From contig NZ_JAHKPJ010000016.1 in NCBI RefSeq assembly GCF_018860345.1, forward strand, positions 1 through 64,000: a stretch of DNA of 64,000 bases, in the 5' to 3' direction. Position 1 is the first letter of the stretch. Each line of letters opens with the position of its first letter. The translations under genes were made by a program, and so were the position numbers. Shown one piece after another: positions 35,673-45,373 of this stretch. Under the pieces are notes generated by a model. That model saw nothing but the letters and a program-made list of their open reading frames with translations, made no database searches and had not been told where the DNA came from. The stretch comes from Psychrosphaera sp. F3M07. Its GTDB lineage: Bacteria; Pseudomonadota; Gammaproteobacteria; Enterobacterales; Alteromonadaceae.

Positions 35673-36111
35673 TTATAGACAACTCACAAGTTAATTTATC
35701 TGTTATGGTAGAAGTTTGTAACGGACTAAACAATCTCTATTGTTGAGAAATATTAAGGTCATCAAACATATCAGCCCAGTCTGACCTCAAGTTCAAAATG
35801 ACTGTTTCATACTTTTCAATATCGTTTCTAAGTAGTTCCAAAGATCCCTCTTAGAAATTATGCCACATATTGAATATATTCAAAAATTTCTTTCTGTTAT
35901 TCATAGATATAAAATAACTTTTTTAAAGCATTACAACTTTCACTGAATATACCTACATACACTTTATCAGCAAGCCCTTTTATTCAACTTAACATAACCT
36001 ATTTTGGATAAATGAAAAAAGTATGTAAAAACAATTACAGAGTTTTTTGGCTCATATCTATTTAACTAAACTGAAATGTACGATTATTTTAACAAATTTT
36101 TTAGCTAATAC
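35673..36111. other. AT-rich gap with a possible gene remnant
   Basis: 439 bp between the EpsG-like gene and galE copy 2. On the minus strand a 34-residue open stretch (35737-35841, TTG start) reads ...LLRNDIEKYETVILNLR... and then SDWADMFDDLNISQQ. It looks like real protein sequence, perhaps the tail of a lost gene. The rest shows many stops and no repeat or RNA signal that I recognise. Confidence 0.4.
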
Positions 36112-36996
36112 TTATCCTATACCAAAAAACTTTAATGTTCGTATAAGAAGAGTAAGGAAAACCACAATGACAGATAAAAGAAGAAATACATTGTACTTTT
36201 TAGATACTTGATTTTGATCATTAAACTTTGGGACAGTACTATTAGCTATCACTAAAATAGCAATAACCATTAATAATCTTCCAGAAACAATAGCAAAACC
36301 TGAACATACTACACATAACAATATAAATGCTCTTACTTCATTTTGTTTAACTTGCTCCTGATTAGTTTGTTCTTCTAATTGTTTTTTAAAGACCTCAAAA
36401 ATTGCTATAGCGAATAAAAATAACTGACCAGCTAACGATATAGGGTCTAAATAAATACTGCCTGAGTAATCGTAACCTATTGCTCTTCCAATGCTTAAAA
36501 TGACCTCTTTTAGCGCAAATCCAACAACATATGCTGTGATTAGATAAATGATGAACCAATTACTTTGTTTAAACTTTGTAAACCAATGAATGAAATAAGC
36601 GGCTAAAGTAAGTACAAATGCAGCTGGATGGAATAGAAAACTAATTAAAATTGCAGGTTTGTAATATCGCAACCCAGCTATTGAAACCATAGCTCCCGTA
36701 AAGAATCGAGTTTGTTCATTTAGAATGTGACCAATTAATACTAATAGCGTTATCATCAAGAGTAAGTTAGAAGTAATTAGTGCTATAGAAATAGACATAA
36801 TAAATAAGTAAGTAATATGTAGTAAGATATATTCTAAGCCGAGCTGAAAATAGAACTTGGATAACGTTACAAAAACAATGCCATAACTTTCTTGCTGCTT
36901 TTTGAAGGCGCTTTCTAGCATTTGATAATCGTGAGCATACTCGTTAGTTAAAAAAAGAACTAAAAATATACAAATCAGTTTTACTAAAAATCTCAT
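36112..36996 (-). CDS. EpsG-like membrane protein (polymerase candidate, locus 2)
   Basis: 294 residues with about eight hydrophobic segments. The segments EQTRFFTGAMVSIAGLRYY and ISFLFHPAAFVLTLAAYFIH resemble the EpsG/Wzy-type polymerases, where a short Arg-rich motif precedes a His-containing helix. Identification is by topology and by being the only polymerase candidate in locus 2. It is shorter than most EpsG proteins (about 360). It ends locus 2 before galE. Confidence 0.6.
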   Translation of the reverse strand: MRFLVKLICIFLVLFLTNEYAHDYQMLESAFKKQQESYGIVFVTLSKFYFQLGLEYILLHITYLFIMSISIALITSNLLLMITLLVLIGHILNEQTRFFTGAMVSIAGLRYYKPAILISFLFHPAAFVLTLAAYFIHWFTKFKQSNWFIIYLITAYVVGFALKEVILSIGRAIGYDYSGSIYLDPISLAGQLFLFAIAIFEVFKKQLEEQTNQEQVKQNEVRAFILLCVVCSGFAIVSGRLLMVIAILVIANSTVPKFNDQNQVSKKYNVFLLLSVIVVFLTLLIRTLKFFGIG

Positions 36997-36999
36997 AAG

Positions 37000-38040
37000 T
37001 TACTTTAACAATGAACGCGCGCATATTAATGCTTTAAATTGATCTAACCTCTTATTATTAACCACCTGGTTAATTGTACTTAAATAATCTTGCTCATTAA
37101 TTATTGACTCTGAAATTATTATTTTAGGGTAATCTTTAATATCGTTAAAAAACACACATTTTTTGGTAACTACAACCCATAAGTTTTGCTGAATAGCTTC
37201 AGCTATGACTCTAGGAAAACCTTCGTAATACTCGAAACTAATACATATTAGTGTGTTGTAATTAGATAACACTGCTTGTATTTTACTTGGTGGAACAACG
37301 CCTTTTGTATTATAAATCCCTGAAAAATTTTTATTTAATGCCTCACCCGGACCATAAATATCTATTGGACTTCCAATAGCCTGTGCAAAACGAAACATTT
37401 CTTTATTATTAGCAAATTTAGTCGTTCTTCCTAGAGCGATCATTTCAAAGTTAAATTCGCTCTCTATTAATGATCCAGTCAAATAATCAATTAAATAAGT
37501 GCCATTTTTTATACCAAAATTATCTCCAACCTGTTTTCCTGTAAAATAGAATTTTACACCCTTAGATTCAAGCCGTTTAAAACATACTTTTAGGATTGCC
37601 CCATATATAAACCGGACAACATTTATTAGTGATGGAACTTCTTTTAAATAACTCCATGTCATTCTATTAGCACAAATATGGACATTAAGTTTATTTTGTA
37701 CTTCTTTTTTCCATATTTGCGCAATTAACATTGGTACTAATGATGGTGCTCTCACCCATACTAGATCTGCATTGGAAATATCAGTTCTGATTTTATTTGC
37801 TTTTGTTTTGGCGGCACTTCTATAATTACGATTAAATAAGTAGTTTTTCAAATAATCAATAGTCCCCTTAGAAGAAGGTAAATTTATTACTCCATCTTTG
37901 TCAGGCTCATTTCCGCGCATTATGTAAGTAACATTGTCATTAGAAAAATATTCTTCTAACCAAGCCACTGTAGGATTGCTTCCAACAATCCCTTTTAAAA
38001 ATGCCATCTCAGCAAGAACAGCTACAACTTTCTTGGACAT
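37000..38040 (-). CDS. Glycosyltransferase, GT-B fold (locus 2)
   Basis: 346 residues. The C-terminal region CISFEYYEGFPRVIAEAIQQN (near 277-297) has the two-glutamate donor site of GT4-like enzymes. The N-terminal half is divergent. It lies 3 bp from the EpsG-like gene and 3 bp from licD, in a compact operon. Donor and acceptor unknown. Confidence 0.72.
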   Translation of the reverse strand: MSKKVVAVLAEMAFLKGIVGSNPTVAWLEEYFSNDNVTYIMRGNEPDKDGVINLPSSKGTIDYLKNYLFNRNYRSAAKTKANKIRTDISNADLVWVRAPSLVPMLIAQIWKKEVQNKLNVHICANRMTWSYLKEVPSLINVVRFIYGAILKVCFKRLESKGVKFYFTGKQVGDNFGIKNGTYLIDYLTGSLIESEFNFEMIALGRTTKFANNKEMFRFAQAIGSPIDIYGPGEALNKNFSGIYNTKGVVPPSKIQAVLSNYNTLICISFEYYEGFPRVIAEAIQQNLWVVVTKKCVFFNDIKDYPKIIISESIINEQDYLSTINQVVNNKRLDQFKALICARSLLK

Positions 38041-38043
38041 GAT

Positions 38044-38859
38044 TTATTTATTCACTTTTTTTACATCAATTATATGTTGAAAACGTGCGTTTTCTGGCGG
38101 TAGCTGCATGAAATCACCAAACCGGCATGTTAAATATGCAACATGGTCTTTTGGGCCTTTAAATTTGTGACCATTTACATCAAAGTCTTTTTTAGCAGGC
38201 CACATTTGCTCAGGTTTGATTGTTAAGTTATGAAATGGAGTTTCGACCCCGTAACCAACAAAAAAGTCATCACCGGTTTTAGATTCAAATTGCTTTAACC
38301 AATTCACCAATTTATTGTTTATTTTATTAATCAGCGATTTTGGAATTAAACCTACCACTTTAAAAATGCTTCGTTGGCTCAAACTGCGATTTCTCATGGA
38401 GAATTGGCTTAACGATTTAGCCAAAACAACGTAGCCCCAATAACGATTAGCGAATCTACCTAACTTACTTTTTGGGTAAATATCTATTGGAAAAATATCT
38501 AGAAATAATCCATAAGGGTTAAATTCCGGCATTCCGTTTTCTTTTTCGTTAATTTCAGCAACTCTTGTTGTTGGGTCATATAATTTTGCAGGAGTCCCCA
38601 CTTTATAATACGAATCATCTTTGGTAGTAATTAACTGATAAAATTCAGAGGTAGGCCATAATTGTAAAAATTTATCAAAGTCAGCTCTTGGCATTACTAC
38701 ATCAAAATCATCGTCCCACGGGATAAAACCTTGATGCCTGACTGCACCGATCAAACTACCACCACATATTGAATACTCTAATTGATGTGTTTCACAAAAT
38801 TCATCAAATTTGATAGCAATTTTTAACATTTCTTCTTGAATATAGTTTAGATCGATCAT
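38044..38859 (-). CDS. LicD-family phosphotransferase
   Basis: 271 residues. The hallmark CGGSLIGAVRHQGFIPWDDD (31-50) with acidic metal-binding residues places it in the LicD/nucleotidyltransferase-fold family. Such enzymes transfer phosphocholine, phosphoethanolamine, ribitol phosphate or similar groups onto glycans. No choline uptake or CTP-activation genes (licA-C) are seen here, so the donor is unclear. Start overlaps the flippase stop by 4 bp (ATGA). It suggests that the locus 2 polymer carries a phosphodiester substituent. Confidence 0.88.
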   Translation of the reverse strand: MIDLNYIQEEMLKIAIKFDEFCETHQLEYSICGGSLIGAVRHQGFIPWDDDFDVVMPRADFDKFLQLWPTSEFYQLITTKDDSYYKVGTPAKLYDPTTRVAEINEKENGMPEFNPYGLFLDIFPIDIYPKSKLGRFANRYWGYVVLAKSLSQFSMRNRSLSQRSIFKVVGLIPKSLINKINNKLVNWLKQFESKTGDDFFVGYGVETPFHNLTIKPEQMWPAKKDFDVNGHKFKGPKDHVAYLTCRFGDFMQLPPENARFQHIIDVKKVNK

Positions 38860-39977
38860 TGTTGTCCTTTAGTATTGCTTAATAATGAACTTCGTCTTAT
38901 TAAATAATTTAATAGTGTGCCTAATGTAAATAATTCAAAGCCGTAAAGTTCAGCTTTTGGAATAAAAATAATTGGAAGTAACAAAGTTAATGCGGCTAAT
39001 ACCCCCCCCAAATTATACCATCGGTTTGGATTAAAGAGTTGTTGAGCAAGCTGACCAATTAACACATTGATAATACATAAAATAAAAAATACAGCATGTT
39101 GTTGCCAATAAATGCTCCCAACTAAACTAAAAACAACCACAGGCATTAATGACCATTTAATTATTGCTTTAAACTTAGTTTTTACTCCTGAAGTTAGATA
39201 AACATTATTGTCTTTTCTAAATAGGACGGTAGTTATTACAGCACTTGCACGCTCTAATATCCTTAAGGTCCTTTCTAAAAAAACAACTATCGTTGAAGTA
39301 TGGGTATAATTAACAAGAACAATTGACATGAATGTTAACCAGCTTAGAGAAAATAAAACCCCAGATGTTATGAAAGGAATATAATTCTGTAAAAAAGCTC
39401 TAAGTTTCATTATCTCCTTACTTTTGTATTTTAATATTACATAGAGAGTTATAAATATATTTATAACTACGGTTCCGACTACAAAATACCAAACAGGTAA
39501 TTGTTGCTCCAGTACATAAGCTAAAATACTTATTTTTAAAATTGTTTCTAACCAAGCCAAAAATATAGGTAATTTTCGTTTGCCTAAGAGAAATAAGAAT
39601 CCCCAACTAGGTAGCGACCCTAAAATAATAAATACAATCAATAACTTAGTATAAGTAAATTCAAAAACAACAAAATTAACATCTATTACGAACAAAGGAG
39701 ATAATAATACAAAACGAGAAATGATATAGCTATTATAGAAACCAAAAATAGAGTTATGTGAATCCTCTCTTCTAGTCAAATACTGACAGGTATTTGCATA
39801 ACCACTAGATAATAATCCAATACCAAATGTTGCTGTATAAAAACCAAGCATATTTTGAGCCGCGTTTTCATACTGATATATTAATATTGGCGCAATAATA
39901 CCAAATAGAAGCTGTGGTATATAAAGTAGTATTCCATCACTTAATTTTTTAAAAAGCTTTAATATTTTTGCTTTCAT
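38856..39977 (-). CDS. Flippase-like membrane protein (locus 2)
   Basis: 373 residues with about ten to twelve hydrophobic segments, consistent with a short Wzx. It is the only flippase candidate in locus 2. A run of eight G on the coding strand (39002-39009 as C) lies in the Leu-Gly-Gly-Val codons near residue 325. A slip there would truncate the C-terminus. Confidence in the exact family is moderate because the sequence is divergent. Confidence 0.65.
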   Translation of the reverse strand: MKAKILKLFKKLSDGILLYIPQLLFGIIAPILIYQYENAAQNMLGFYTATFGIGLLSSGYANTCQYLTRREDSHNSIFGFYNSYIISRFVLLSPLFVIDVNFVVFEFTYTKLLIVFIILGSLPSWGFLFLLGKRKLPIFLAWLETILKISILAYVLEQQLPVWYFVVGTVVINIFITLYVILKYKSKEIMKLRAFLQNYIPFITSGVLFSLSWLTFMSIVLVNYTHTSTIVVFLERTLRILERASAVITTVLFRKDNNVYLTSGVKTKFKAIIKWSLMPVVVFSLVGSIYWQQHAVFFILCIINVLIGQLAQQLFNPNRWYNLGGVLAALTLLLPIIFIPKAELYGFELFTLGTLLNYLIRRSSLLSNTKGQQ

Positions 39978-39989
39978 TATTTACAAACT

Positions 39990-40808
39990 CTAGCTTTTTT
40001 TTCTAAGTAAAAATTTATATACGCTGCTCATGATACGAACTGGAAGTACTCTAGTGGAGCTCCTAAGAATAAACGAAACTAACAATTTAAATGGAGAGGC
40101 TAATTTTAATTTTTGTTTCAATTGTAATAATAAGTATTCAGATTTAACATATTTAAGCCCTAACCGACGAGCTACCATGCCATTACCAATCCTTGCATCG
40201 ACTAATATTTGCTCCTTATTTTTAGTAGAGTAACCTGCAGTTATCATTCTTAACCATAGTGCGTAATCTTCCATAAAATGAAGCTCTTGATAACTTCCAA
40301 CTTCCAAAACCAAAGACTTTTTAAACATAACGGTCATATGATTAAAAGGGTTTTTATAAACGCTTTCTTCCTTGATAAAGTCTGTAGTAGCACCTTGCCT
40401 TACCAGCCCTAAATCTCCAGGAATTAAATTAAACTCTTCTATAGCGGAGCCAACTATTGCTAAGCTTGAGTCGTTAGCAAACTCAGCTAATTGAACTTCA
40501 AACCTATTTGGTCTGTTTATATCATCTGTATCAACCCTTGCAACTAACTCATTGCGGCAAACACTTAACCCTTTGTTAAGAGCTTTACCTAAACCTACAT
40601 TTTCTTCAATCACAACCGTTGTAATTGGTAAACGTGATTTCCATGCATTTAATACATCCAACAAATCATTAGTCAGGGGACCATCTTGTACTACAACCAC
40701 TTCATCTGGCTGAATACTTTGAGCTTCAATACTCTTTAATGCTGAAGTTAAAAAGTCAGGTTCTTCGGCAATATACAAAGAACAAAGTACGGAAAATGAG
40801 TTAATCAA
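39990..40808 (-). CDS. GT2-family glycosyltransferase (locus 2)
   Basis: About 272 residues, GT-A fold. Conserved points: FSVLCSLYIAEEPDFL at the N-terminus, VVVQDGPL near 47, the DxD-type motif RVDTDD near 110 and the acceptor-site region HFMEDYALWLRM near 180. No ATG exists at the expected position. I chose the TTG at 40808, 1 bp after the preceding stop with GGGA upstream. A TTG at 40826 is the alternative. It adds a sugar to the lipid-linked intermediate in the cytoplasm. Confidence 0.88.
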   Translation of the reverse strand: MINSFSVLCSLYIAEEPDFLTSALKSIEAQSIQPDEVVVVQDGPLTNDLLDVLNAWKSRLPITTVVIEENVGLGKALNKGLSVCRNELVARVDTDDINRPNRFEVQLAEFANDSSLAIVGSAIEEFNLIPGDLGLVRQGATTDFIKEESVYKNPFNHMTVMFKKSLVLEVGSYQELHFMEDYALWLRMITAGYSTKNKEQILVDARIGNGMVARRLGLKYVKSEYLLLQLKQKLKLASPFKLLVSFILRSSTRVLPVRIMSSVYKFLLRKKS

Positions 40809-40809
40809 G

Positions 40810-41715
40810 CTATCGTCCCATGCCAAAAAGTACGACTTTTACTGTTTTTAATATTATGTATAAATCAAAAAGAGTACGATGATGTTTTATATAATATATA
40901 TCGTACTTATGTTTCCAGATTGCATCTTCTAAAGAAGCTCCATATGGGTAAGATACCTGTGCTAAACCTGTTACCCCCGGTTTTACTGAGTGACGAAACC
41001 TGTAATATGAAATGTCTTTTTCCAAATCTTTAACAAAAACTTCTCTCTCAGGTCTTGGACCAACTAAAGACATTTCCCCCAGGATCACATTGACCAACTG
41101 AGGTAATTCGTCAATTCGAGTCTTTCGTATAAAATGACCAACTTGAGTTACTCTATCGTCATTTTTTTGTGCCCACTGCGCACCTGAACTTTCTGCGTCA
41201 GTGCGCATTGAGCGAAACTTTAAGACTTTAAACTCTTTATTAAAAAGACCAACTCTTTTTTGTGAGTAAAAAATAGGGCCCTCTGAGCTAATCTTAATAG
41301 CGATAGCTGTTGCAATCATAATAGGCAACGTCAACAGTAGTAAAATCATAGAAAAAAATAAGTCGAGTATTCTTTTCACCACTTGTGTTCGTTTAGTCGA
41401 TAAAATAGTAAACGCTTTCGTATGCAAAAAGTAACTACTTTGTAACAACTCAACTTCTGTATAACCTAAAACTCTATCAAGAAAGCTCACTAATGGCTCA
41501 ACCCATGCCCCTCTTTCGGTTGCATTAACTAAAAAGTTTCGCTCTTCTTTAGATACAAGGCTTAATTCATGATGTAGTAATATCTTACCTTTAAATGACG
41601 TTAAATTGTGTTCATTGAAAATTACCTCAACGTCATATGGTTGGAGGGTTTGTCTTATTTTTTCAAGTGAACTTTCTGAACAATAAATGTATATCTTTTT
41701 TTGCTTTATTTTCAT
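40810..41715 (-). CDS. Polyprenyl glycosylphosphotransferase (WcaJ/PglC-like primer enzyme, locus 2)
   Basis: 301 residues. An N-terminal region of about 110 residues lacks the four membrane helices of full WcaJ. One membrane helix (about 120-143) precedes the catalytic domain KRILDLFFS...FYSQKRVGLFNKEFKVLKFRSMRTD, then DELPQLVNVILGEMSLVGPR and the PGVTGLAQVSY segment. This is the bacterial sugar transferase family that primes undecaprenyl phosphate. It gives locus 2 its own initiation step, of a different class from the WecA-like enzyme of locus 1. Confidence 0.92.
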   Translation of the reverse strand: MKIKQKKIYIYCSESSLEKIRQTLQPYDVEVIFNEHNLTSFKGKILLHHELSLVSKEERNFLVNATERGAWVEPLVSFLDRVLGYTEVELLQSSYFLHTKAFTILSTKRTQVVKRILDLFFSMILLLLTLPIMIATAIAIKISSEGPIFYSQKRVGLFNKEFKVLKFRSMRTDAESSGAQWAQKNDDRVTQVGHFIRKTRIDELPQLVNVILGEMSLVGPRPEREVFVKDLEKDISYYRFRHSVKPGVTGLAQVSYPYGASLEDAIWKHKYDIYYIKHHRTLFDLYIILKTVKVVLFGMGR

Positions 41716-41731
41716 TAATACAATTACCTAT

Positions 41732-42643
41732 TTAAAAACGATTTTTAAAAGTTACAAATAAAACTAGAATACAAGATAGAAAAAAGCCTAGTAATGCGCC
41801 AACAACAACTATTAAGCCCCTTGATGGCTTATATTTTCTTTCTGTAACAATGGGGCTATCTATTACTTTAAGCACGTAATCCACTTTTACTTTTGTCAAC
41901 ATAACGGTCCGATATTGTTGCTCTATTAGTTGATAAAACATACTACGCATCTCAGCTACATTGGTAGTTTCTAACTCGCTTTCCAAAAATTGTATCGTTT
42001 TTTCGGCTTCTTCTAACTCTTGCAGTTGAATAACCTTATTCAAACGGCTGATCAAATTAACAACTATTTCTTTAGCTAAGTATGGTGAGTAATGGTTAAC
42101 AGCAATTGTAACAAAACCAGTTTCTTCATCTCTGTTAATTAGCAAATTGTTTTCTATAAAGTAATCATATAACTCTTGAAAACTAGGTTTTGATTTGTAA
42201 GGTGCACTCACTTCTCGCACCCAGGAATTTGTATTTACATCAAAAACACTTTCATCATATATTAAAGTGTTAGTAGATCTCTCCCAACCTTTAGCGGCTA
42301 TTATATCTTTGGCTAAATCCTTCTCTTTAAAGTAATTAAAAAGAAAATCACGTGATTTTAACACTTCCAATGCCAATGAAACTTTGTCAGTCGACCTCCC
42401 CCCTAGATTTACACCAGCTAATGCTGCTATACCTCCAAGCTGCCCTGACATACCAGCAATACCACCGCTACTTTCTTCGCTATTAGGTGCTAATAAAGCT
42501 TTAGATTGATATATATTTGGTAATACTAAAGCTATGCAAACTGATATAACTACGAGCAATGAAGTAATCGTTGCGATCATTAACTTTTTTCGCCATAAAG
42601 CGACAATTACCTCTTGGATATCTATTACTTTTACATTTTCCAT
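41732..42643 (-). CDS. Wzz-family chain-length determinant (locus 2)
   Basis: 303 residues with helices near 20-42 and 275-298 and a periplasmic domain between. It shares LPNIYQSKALLAPNSEESSG and the Gly-rich ALAGVNLGG region with the locus 1 Wzz. No kinase domain. It follows wza with a 6-bp gap, which is the uninterrupted version of the wza-wzz pair broken in locus 1. Confidence 0.88.
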   Translation of the reverse strand: MENVKVIDIQEVIVALWRKKLMIATITSLLVVISVCIALVLPNIYQSKALLAPNSEESSGGIAGMSGQLGGIAALAGVNLGGRSTDKVSLALEVLKSRDFLFNYFKEKDLAKDIIAAKGWERSTNTLIYDESVFDVNTNSWVREVSAPYKSKPSFQELYDYFIENNLLINRDEETGFVTIAVNHYSPYLAKEIVVNLISRLNKVIQLQELEEAEKTIQFLESELETTNVAEMRSMFYQLIEQQYRTVMLTKVKVDYVLKVIDSPIVTERKYKPSRGLIVVVGALLGFFLSCILVLFVTFKNRF

Positions 42644-42649
42644 TTCAGC

Positions 42650-45373
42650 CTACCTAAAACTACTTAACGCAGCTAAACCAACTGTTAACTGATAAAATAT
42701 GGATGTTGCTTTTTCCCAAAGCGTTAATCTATCTGTGTAACTCGCATCTAGTGGCACCACGACAGTGTCTCCAGGGTGAATACTTGCTCGTTTGTCGGTA
42801 CCAAACCATTTATCTAAATCAGGGATATCGACTAAACCGTTTGCTCTTATAATATAAACTCTGTCATCGTCAGCTTGTGCACGGTATCCGCCACTTGAGT
42901 TGATGTATTTTTTAGCGGTCCATTCAGGGTTATACATATGAGAGGTGGCTACTTGTACCTCACCAATTACATTCACTTCATTACGATAAGAAGGCACGAT
43001 AAGTTTATCACCACTTTCTAGCTTTATGTCGTCTCTATTACCAGCGATTATGTCTTCCAAGTCTATAATTAATCGTCCGATACCCGGGGTTTCAGAAAGT
43101 GCGGTTACCAGTTTATTCACGTCGTTTACATTTACATTTGATACCGAAGAACTCATGGATTTTAAAGCAAGTTCTTTATTTAACATTCTCGCCATGTCTT
43201 GAGCTTGTTGTTTTTCCAGTTTTCTCAACGATTCTCTCGTGAAGAATGCAGCGTCTAAAGATGCAAATTCGGTTAAACCACCGGCTCTCTCAATGACTTG
43301 AGTTAAGGTTTCATTTTCTTTAACTGTGTACTCACCAGGGTAACGCACTTCACCTTCTAAGGTGATTTTTAACTCTTCGTTCCAATTAGCTTGTTTAAAT
43401 ACATTAATTACATCACGACCTTCAAGCTTGATATTTTCAGACTCTACCCCTGATAATGCAGCCGACAAACTTGCGGACATATGTTGCGTGGACACGGTCT
43501 CATCTACATCAGTAGTTATTCTTGATATTTCAGTGCGATACAAACTAGCAGACTCTTTTAACCCACCTGCTGCAATGACGGCATCCGTGACTGTAGATTT
43601 GCCATTAATAGGGTAAATACCAGGGAAGCGTACTTCACCTCTTACTTCCACTAATTTTACTTTGGCTCCAGGTGTTACTTTTTGCTCCAACAATTGTTTG
43701 ATTGGATATAACAATTGATGACGAGACATTTGTTGTGTGCTGATAAGTGCTTGGTGCTTTTCTACTAAATTACCAAACAAGATTTTGTATAAATAATTAG
43801 TTTTCTGGCTCTCTTCTGCTTTTAAGGCTTCTTCATCACCGTAAATAGCAGAAAGCTCTTCTAGTGCAACACGGTAGTTTTGGTTTTTAACACCTTGAGG
43901 CGTATTTAGTTGGTTTATTCTTTCTTCTAATTTCACTTCTTTTTCAAGGTCGTCAATCATTAACCCTTGTTCTTTGTAATAGTGTTCTTTACCTAAGCTG
44001 TTAAAAAATAATACCAAATCGTTTTTATGTAACGGTATTACGTCTTTGCCTTGAATGACGTTAATAGGTGAGAATTGTTTAATATTGAAGGTTTGATAAA
44101 AGTTACCAACCGAACGAACAATGATCCCGTAATCAAAGTCAGCACCAATTAAAAGGTCTGCTGGATTAGTTAAAATATCATTTAACCTCATCCCTTCTTG
44201 CCAACTTTGAGCACCTGGTCTAGACACATAACCTGCTAAGTTTACCGCTTCGCCGATACGTTCTATGTTTTTATGAACTTTAACAATATCGCCGTTATGT
44301 ATTAGCTGCGTTTTACTATTACTGTTTGTTAAGTCGATGGTGTTAATTTTTCTTAACTGCTGAGAATCAAATGTAGAAAGTTGTACTGACTTGGCATAAC
44401 CCTGTGGTGTTAAACCACCAGCGAATTCCAGCAGTTGTGCTAAGGTTTCGTTAGATTTAACTTCATATATGGCAGGACGTCGAACTTCTCCCATAACCGT
44501 AACTTGGTTAGCGATTGGAGCAACGAATATCACGTCGCCCTGCTGTATTCTTTGATCTGTGGTTACATTTCCTTTGAGCATAAACTCATAAAGGTCAAAA
44601 TGAGCAAGTGTTTTGCCTGAACGTTTAAGTTGTATATTTCTTAGTGAACCAACTTCATTTGGGCCGCCACTAATAAACAACGCATTTGAAATTGTCGATA
44701 GACTTGATAGTAAATAAGCACCAGGTTTTTTGACATCACCCAGAACGTAAACTTGAACACTTCTTAATTCACCAATGGAGACAACGGATTTCATTCCGAT
44801 CATTTTTGTCGAAATGATATTGGCAATATACTGTTTTACTTCACTATAACTTAAACCAGCCACTGAGATTGGTTCCAATCCTGGTATGGTGATTTTGCCT
44901 TCGTTGTTTACCGTCAACAGATGTTCTTGGGACTCTTTACCAAACAAAGAGATGTTAATACTGTCTCCACTGCCAATGATATAATCCGAAGGCACAGGGA
45001 TATTACCTTGAGGTAAAAATGCATCCTGCATTTGTTCAAACATCTCATAACCAAACGGTTTTAATTCTTTGTCTTCTTCGGCGGTTTTTTCAACCTGACG
45101 TAATGGATTGTTATTGCCATTTAAATACTGTGTTTCAGGTGTTGTTGTTTCTTCCGAAGATTTAACTCCACTCATATTAGAATTGAGCAATGACAAATCG
45201 AACCCGAATTGTTTTGCTAATGCAGTTTGTTGTGACTTTGGAAGTTTTTTAAATTGTTCTATCTGCGCAGCTGAAGGAGTGGTAGAGATCTGAGCACCAA
45301 TAGAGAAACTAGTTAATGAAACTAATACTGTGCAAAATACTATTAAAAGAATGTTTTTACTGCCGTTAAACAT
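42650..45373 (-). CDS. Wza-like polysaccharide export protein with many SLBB domains (locus 2)
   Basis: 907 residues. Signal peptide about 1-27, no lipobox. TPSAAQIEQFKKLPKSQQTA (33-52) and the Poly_export core VPSDYIIGSGDSINISLFGK match the locus 1 paralogue. About six SLBB units follow, with cores such as VYVLGDVKKPGAY, VTVMGEVRRPAIY, VEVRGEVRFPGIY and ITLEGEVRYPGEY. A charged, likely coiled stretch lies near 480-540. It is the first gene of locus 2, so its upstream region (45374-45666) should hold the locus promoter. Confidence 0.88.
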   Translation of the reverse strand: MFNGSKNILLIVFCTVLVSLTSFSIGAQISTTPSAAQIEQFKKLPKSQQTALAKQFGFDLSLLNSNMSGVKSSEETTTPETQYLNGNNNPLRQVEKTAEEDKELKPFGYEMFEQMQDAFLPQGNIPVPSDYIIGSGDSINISLFGKESQEHLLTVNNEGKITIPGLEPISVAGLSYSEVKQYIANIISTKMIGMKSVVSIGELRSVQVYVLGDVKKPGAYLLSSLSTISNALFISGGPNEVGSLRNIQLKRSGKTLAHFDLYEFMLKGNVTTDQRIQQGDVIFVAPIANQVTVMGEVRRPAIYEVKSNETLAQLLEFAGGLTPQGYAKSVQLSTFDSQQLRKINTIDLTNSNSKTQLIHNGDIVKVHKNIERIGEAVNLAGYVSRPGAQSWQEGMRLNDILTNPADLLIGADFDYGIIVRSVGNFYQTFNIKQFSPINVIQGKDVIPLHKNDLVLFFNSLGKEHYYKEQGLMIDDLEKEVKLEERINQLNTPQGVKNQNYRVALEELSAIYGDEEALKAEESQKTNYLYKILFGNLVEKHQALISTQQMSRHQLLYPIKQLLEQKVTPGAKVKLVEVRGEVRFPGIYPINGKSTVTDAVIAAGGLKESASLYRTEISRITTDVDETVSTQHMSASLSAALSGVESENIKLEGRDVINVFKQANWNEELKITLEGEVRYPGEYTVKENETLTQVIERAGGLTEFASLDAAFFTRESLRKLEKQQAQDMARMLNKELALKSMSSSVSNVNVNDVNKLVTALSETPGIGRLIIDLEDIIAGNRDDIKLESGDKLIVPSYRNEVNVIGEVQVATSHMYNPEWTAKKYINSSGGYRAQADDDRVYIIRANGLVDIPDLDKWFGTDKRASIHPGDTVVVPLDASYTDRLTLWEKATSIFYQLTVGLAALSSFR

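Noticed and set aside
6060..45373. Sulfated polysaccharide pathway linking cysDNC to the polysaccharide loci
   Set aside because: No sulfotransferase with a PAPS-binding motif was recognised in either locus. Adjacency alone is not enough.
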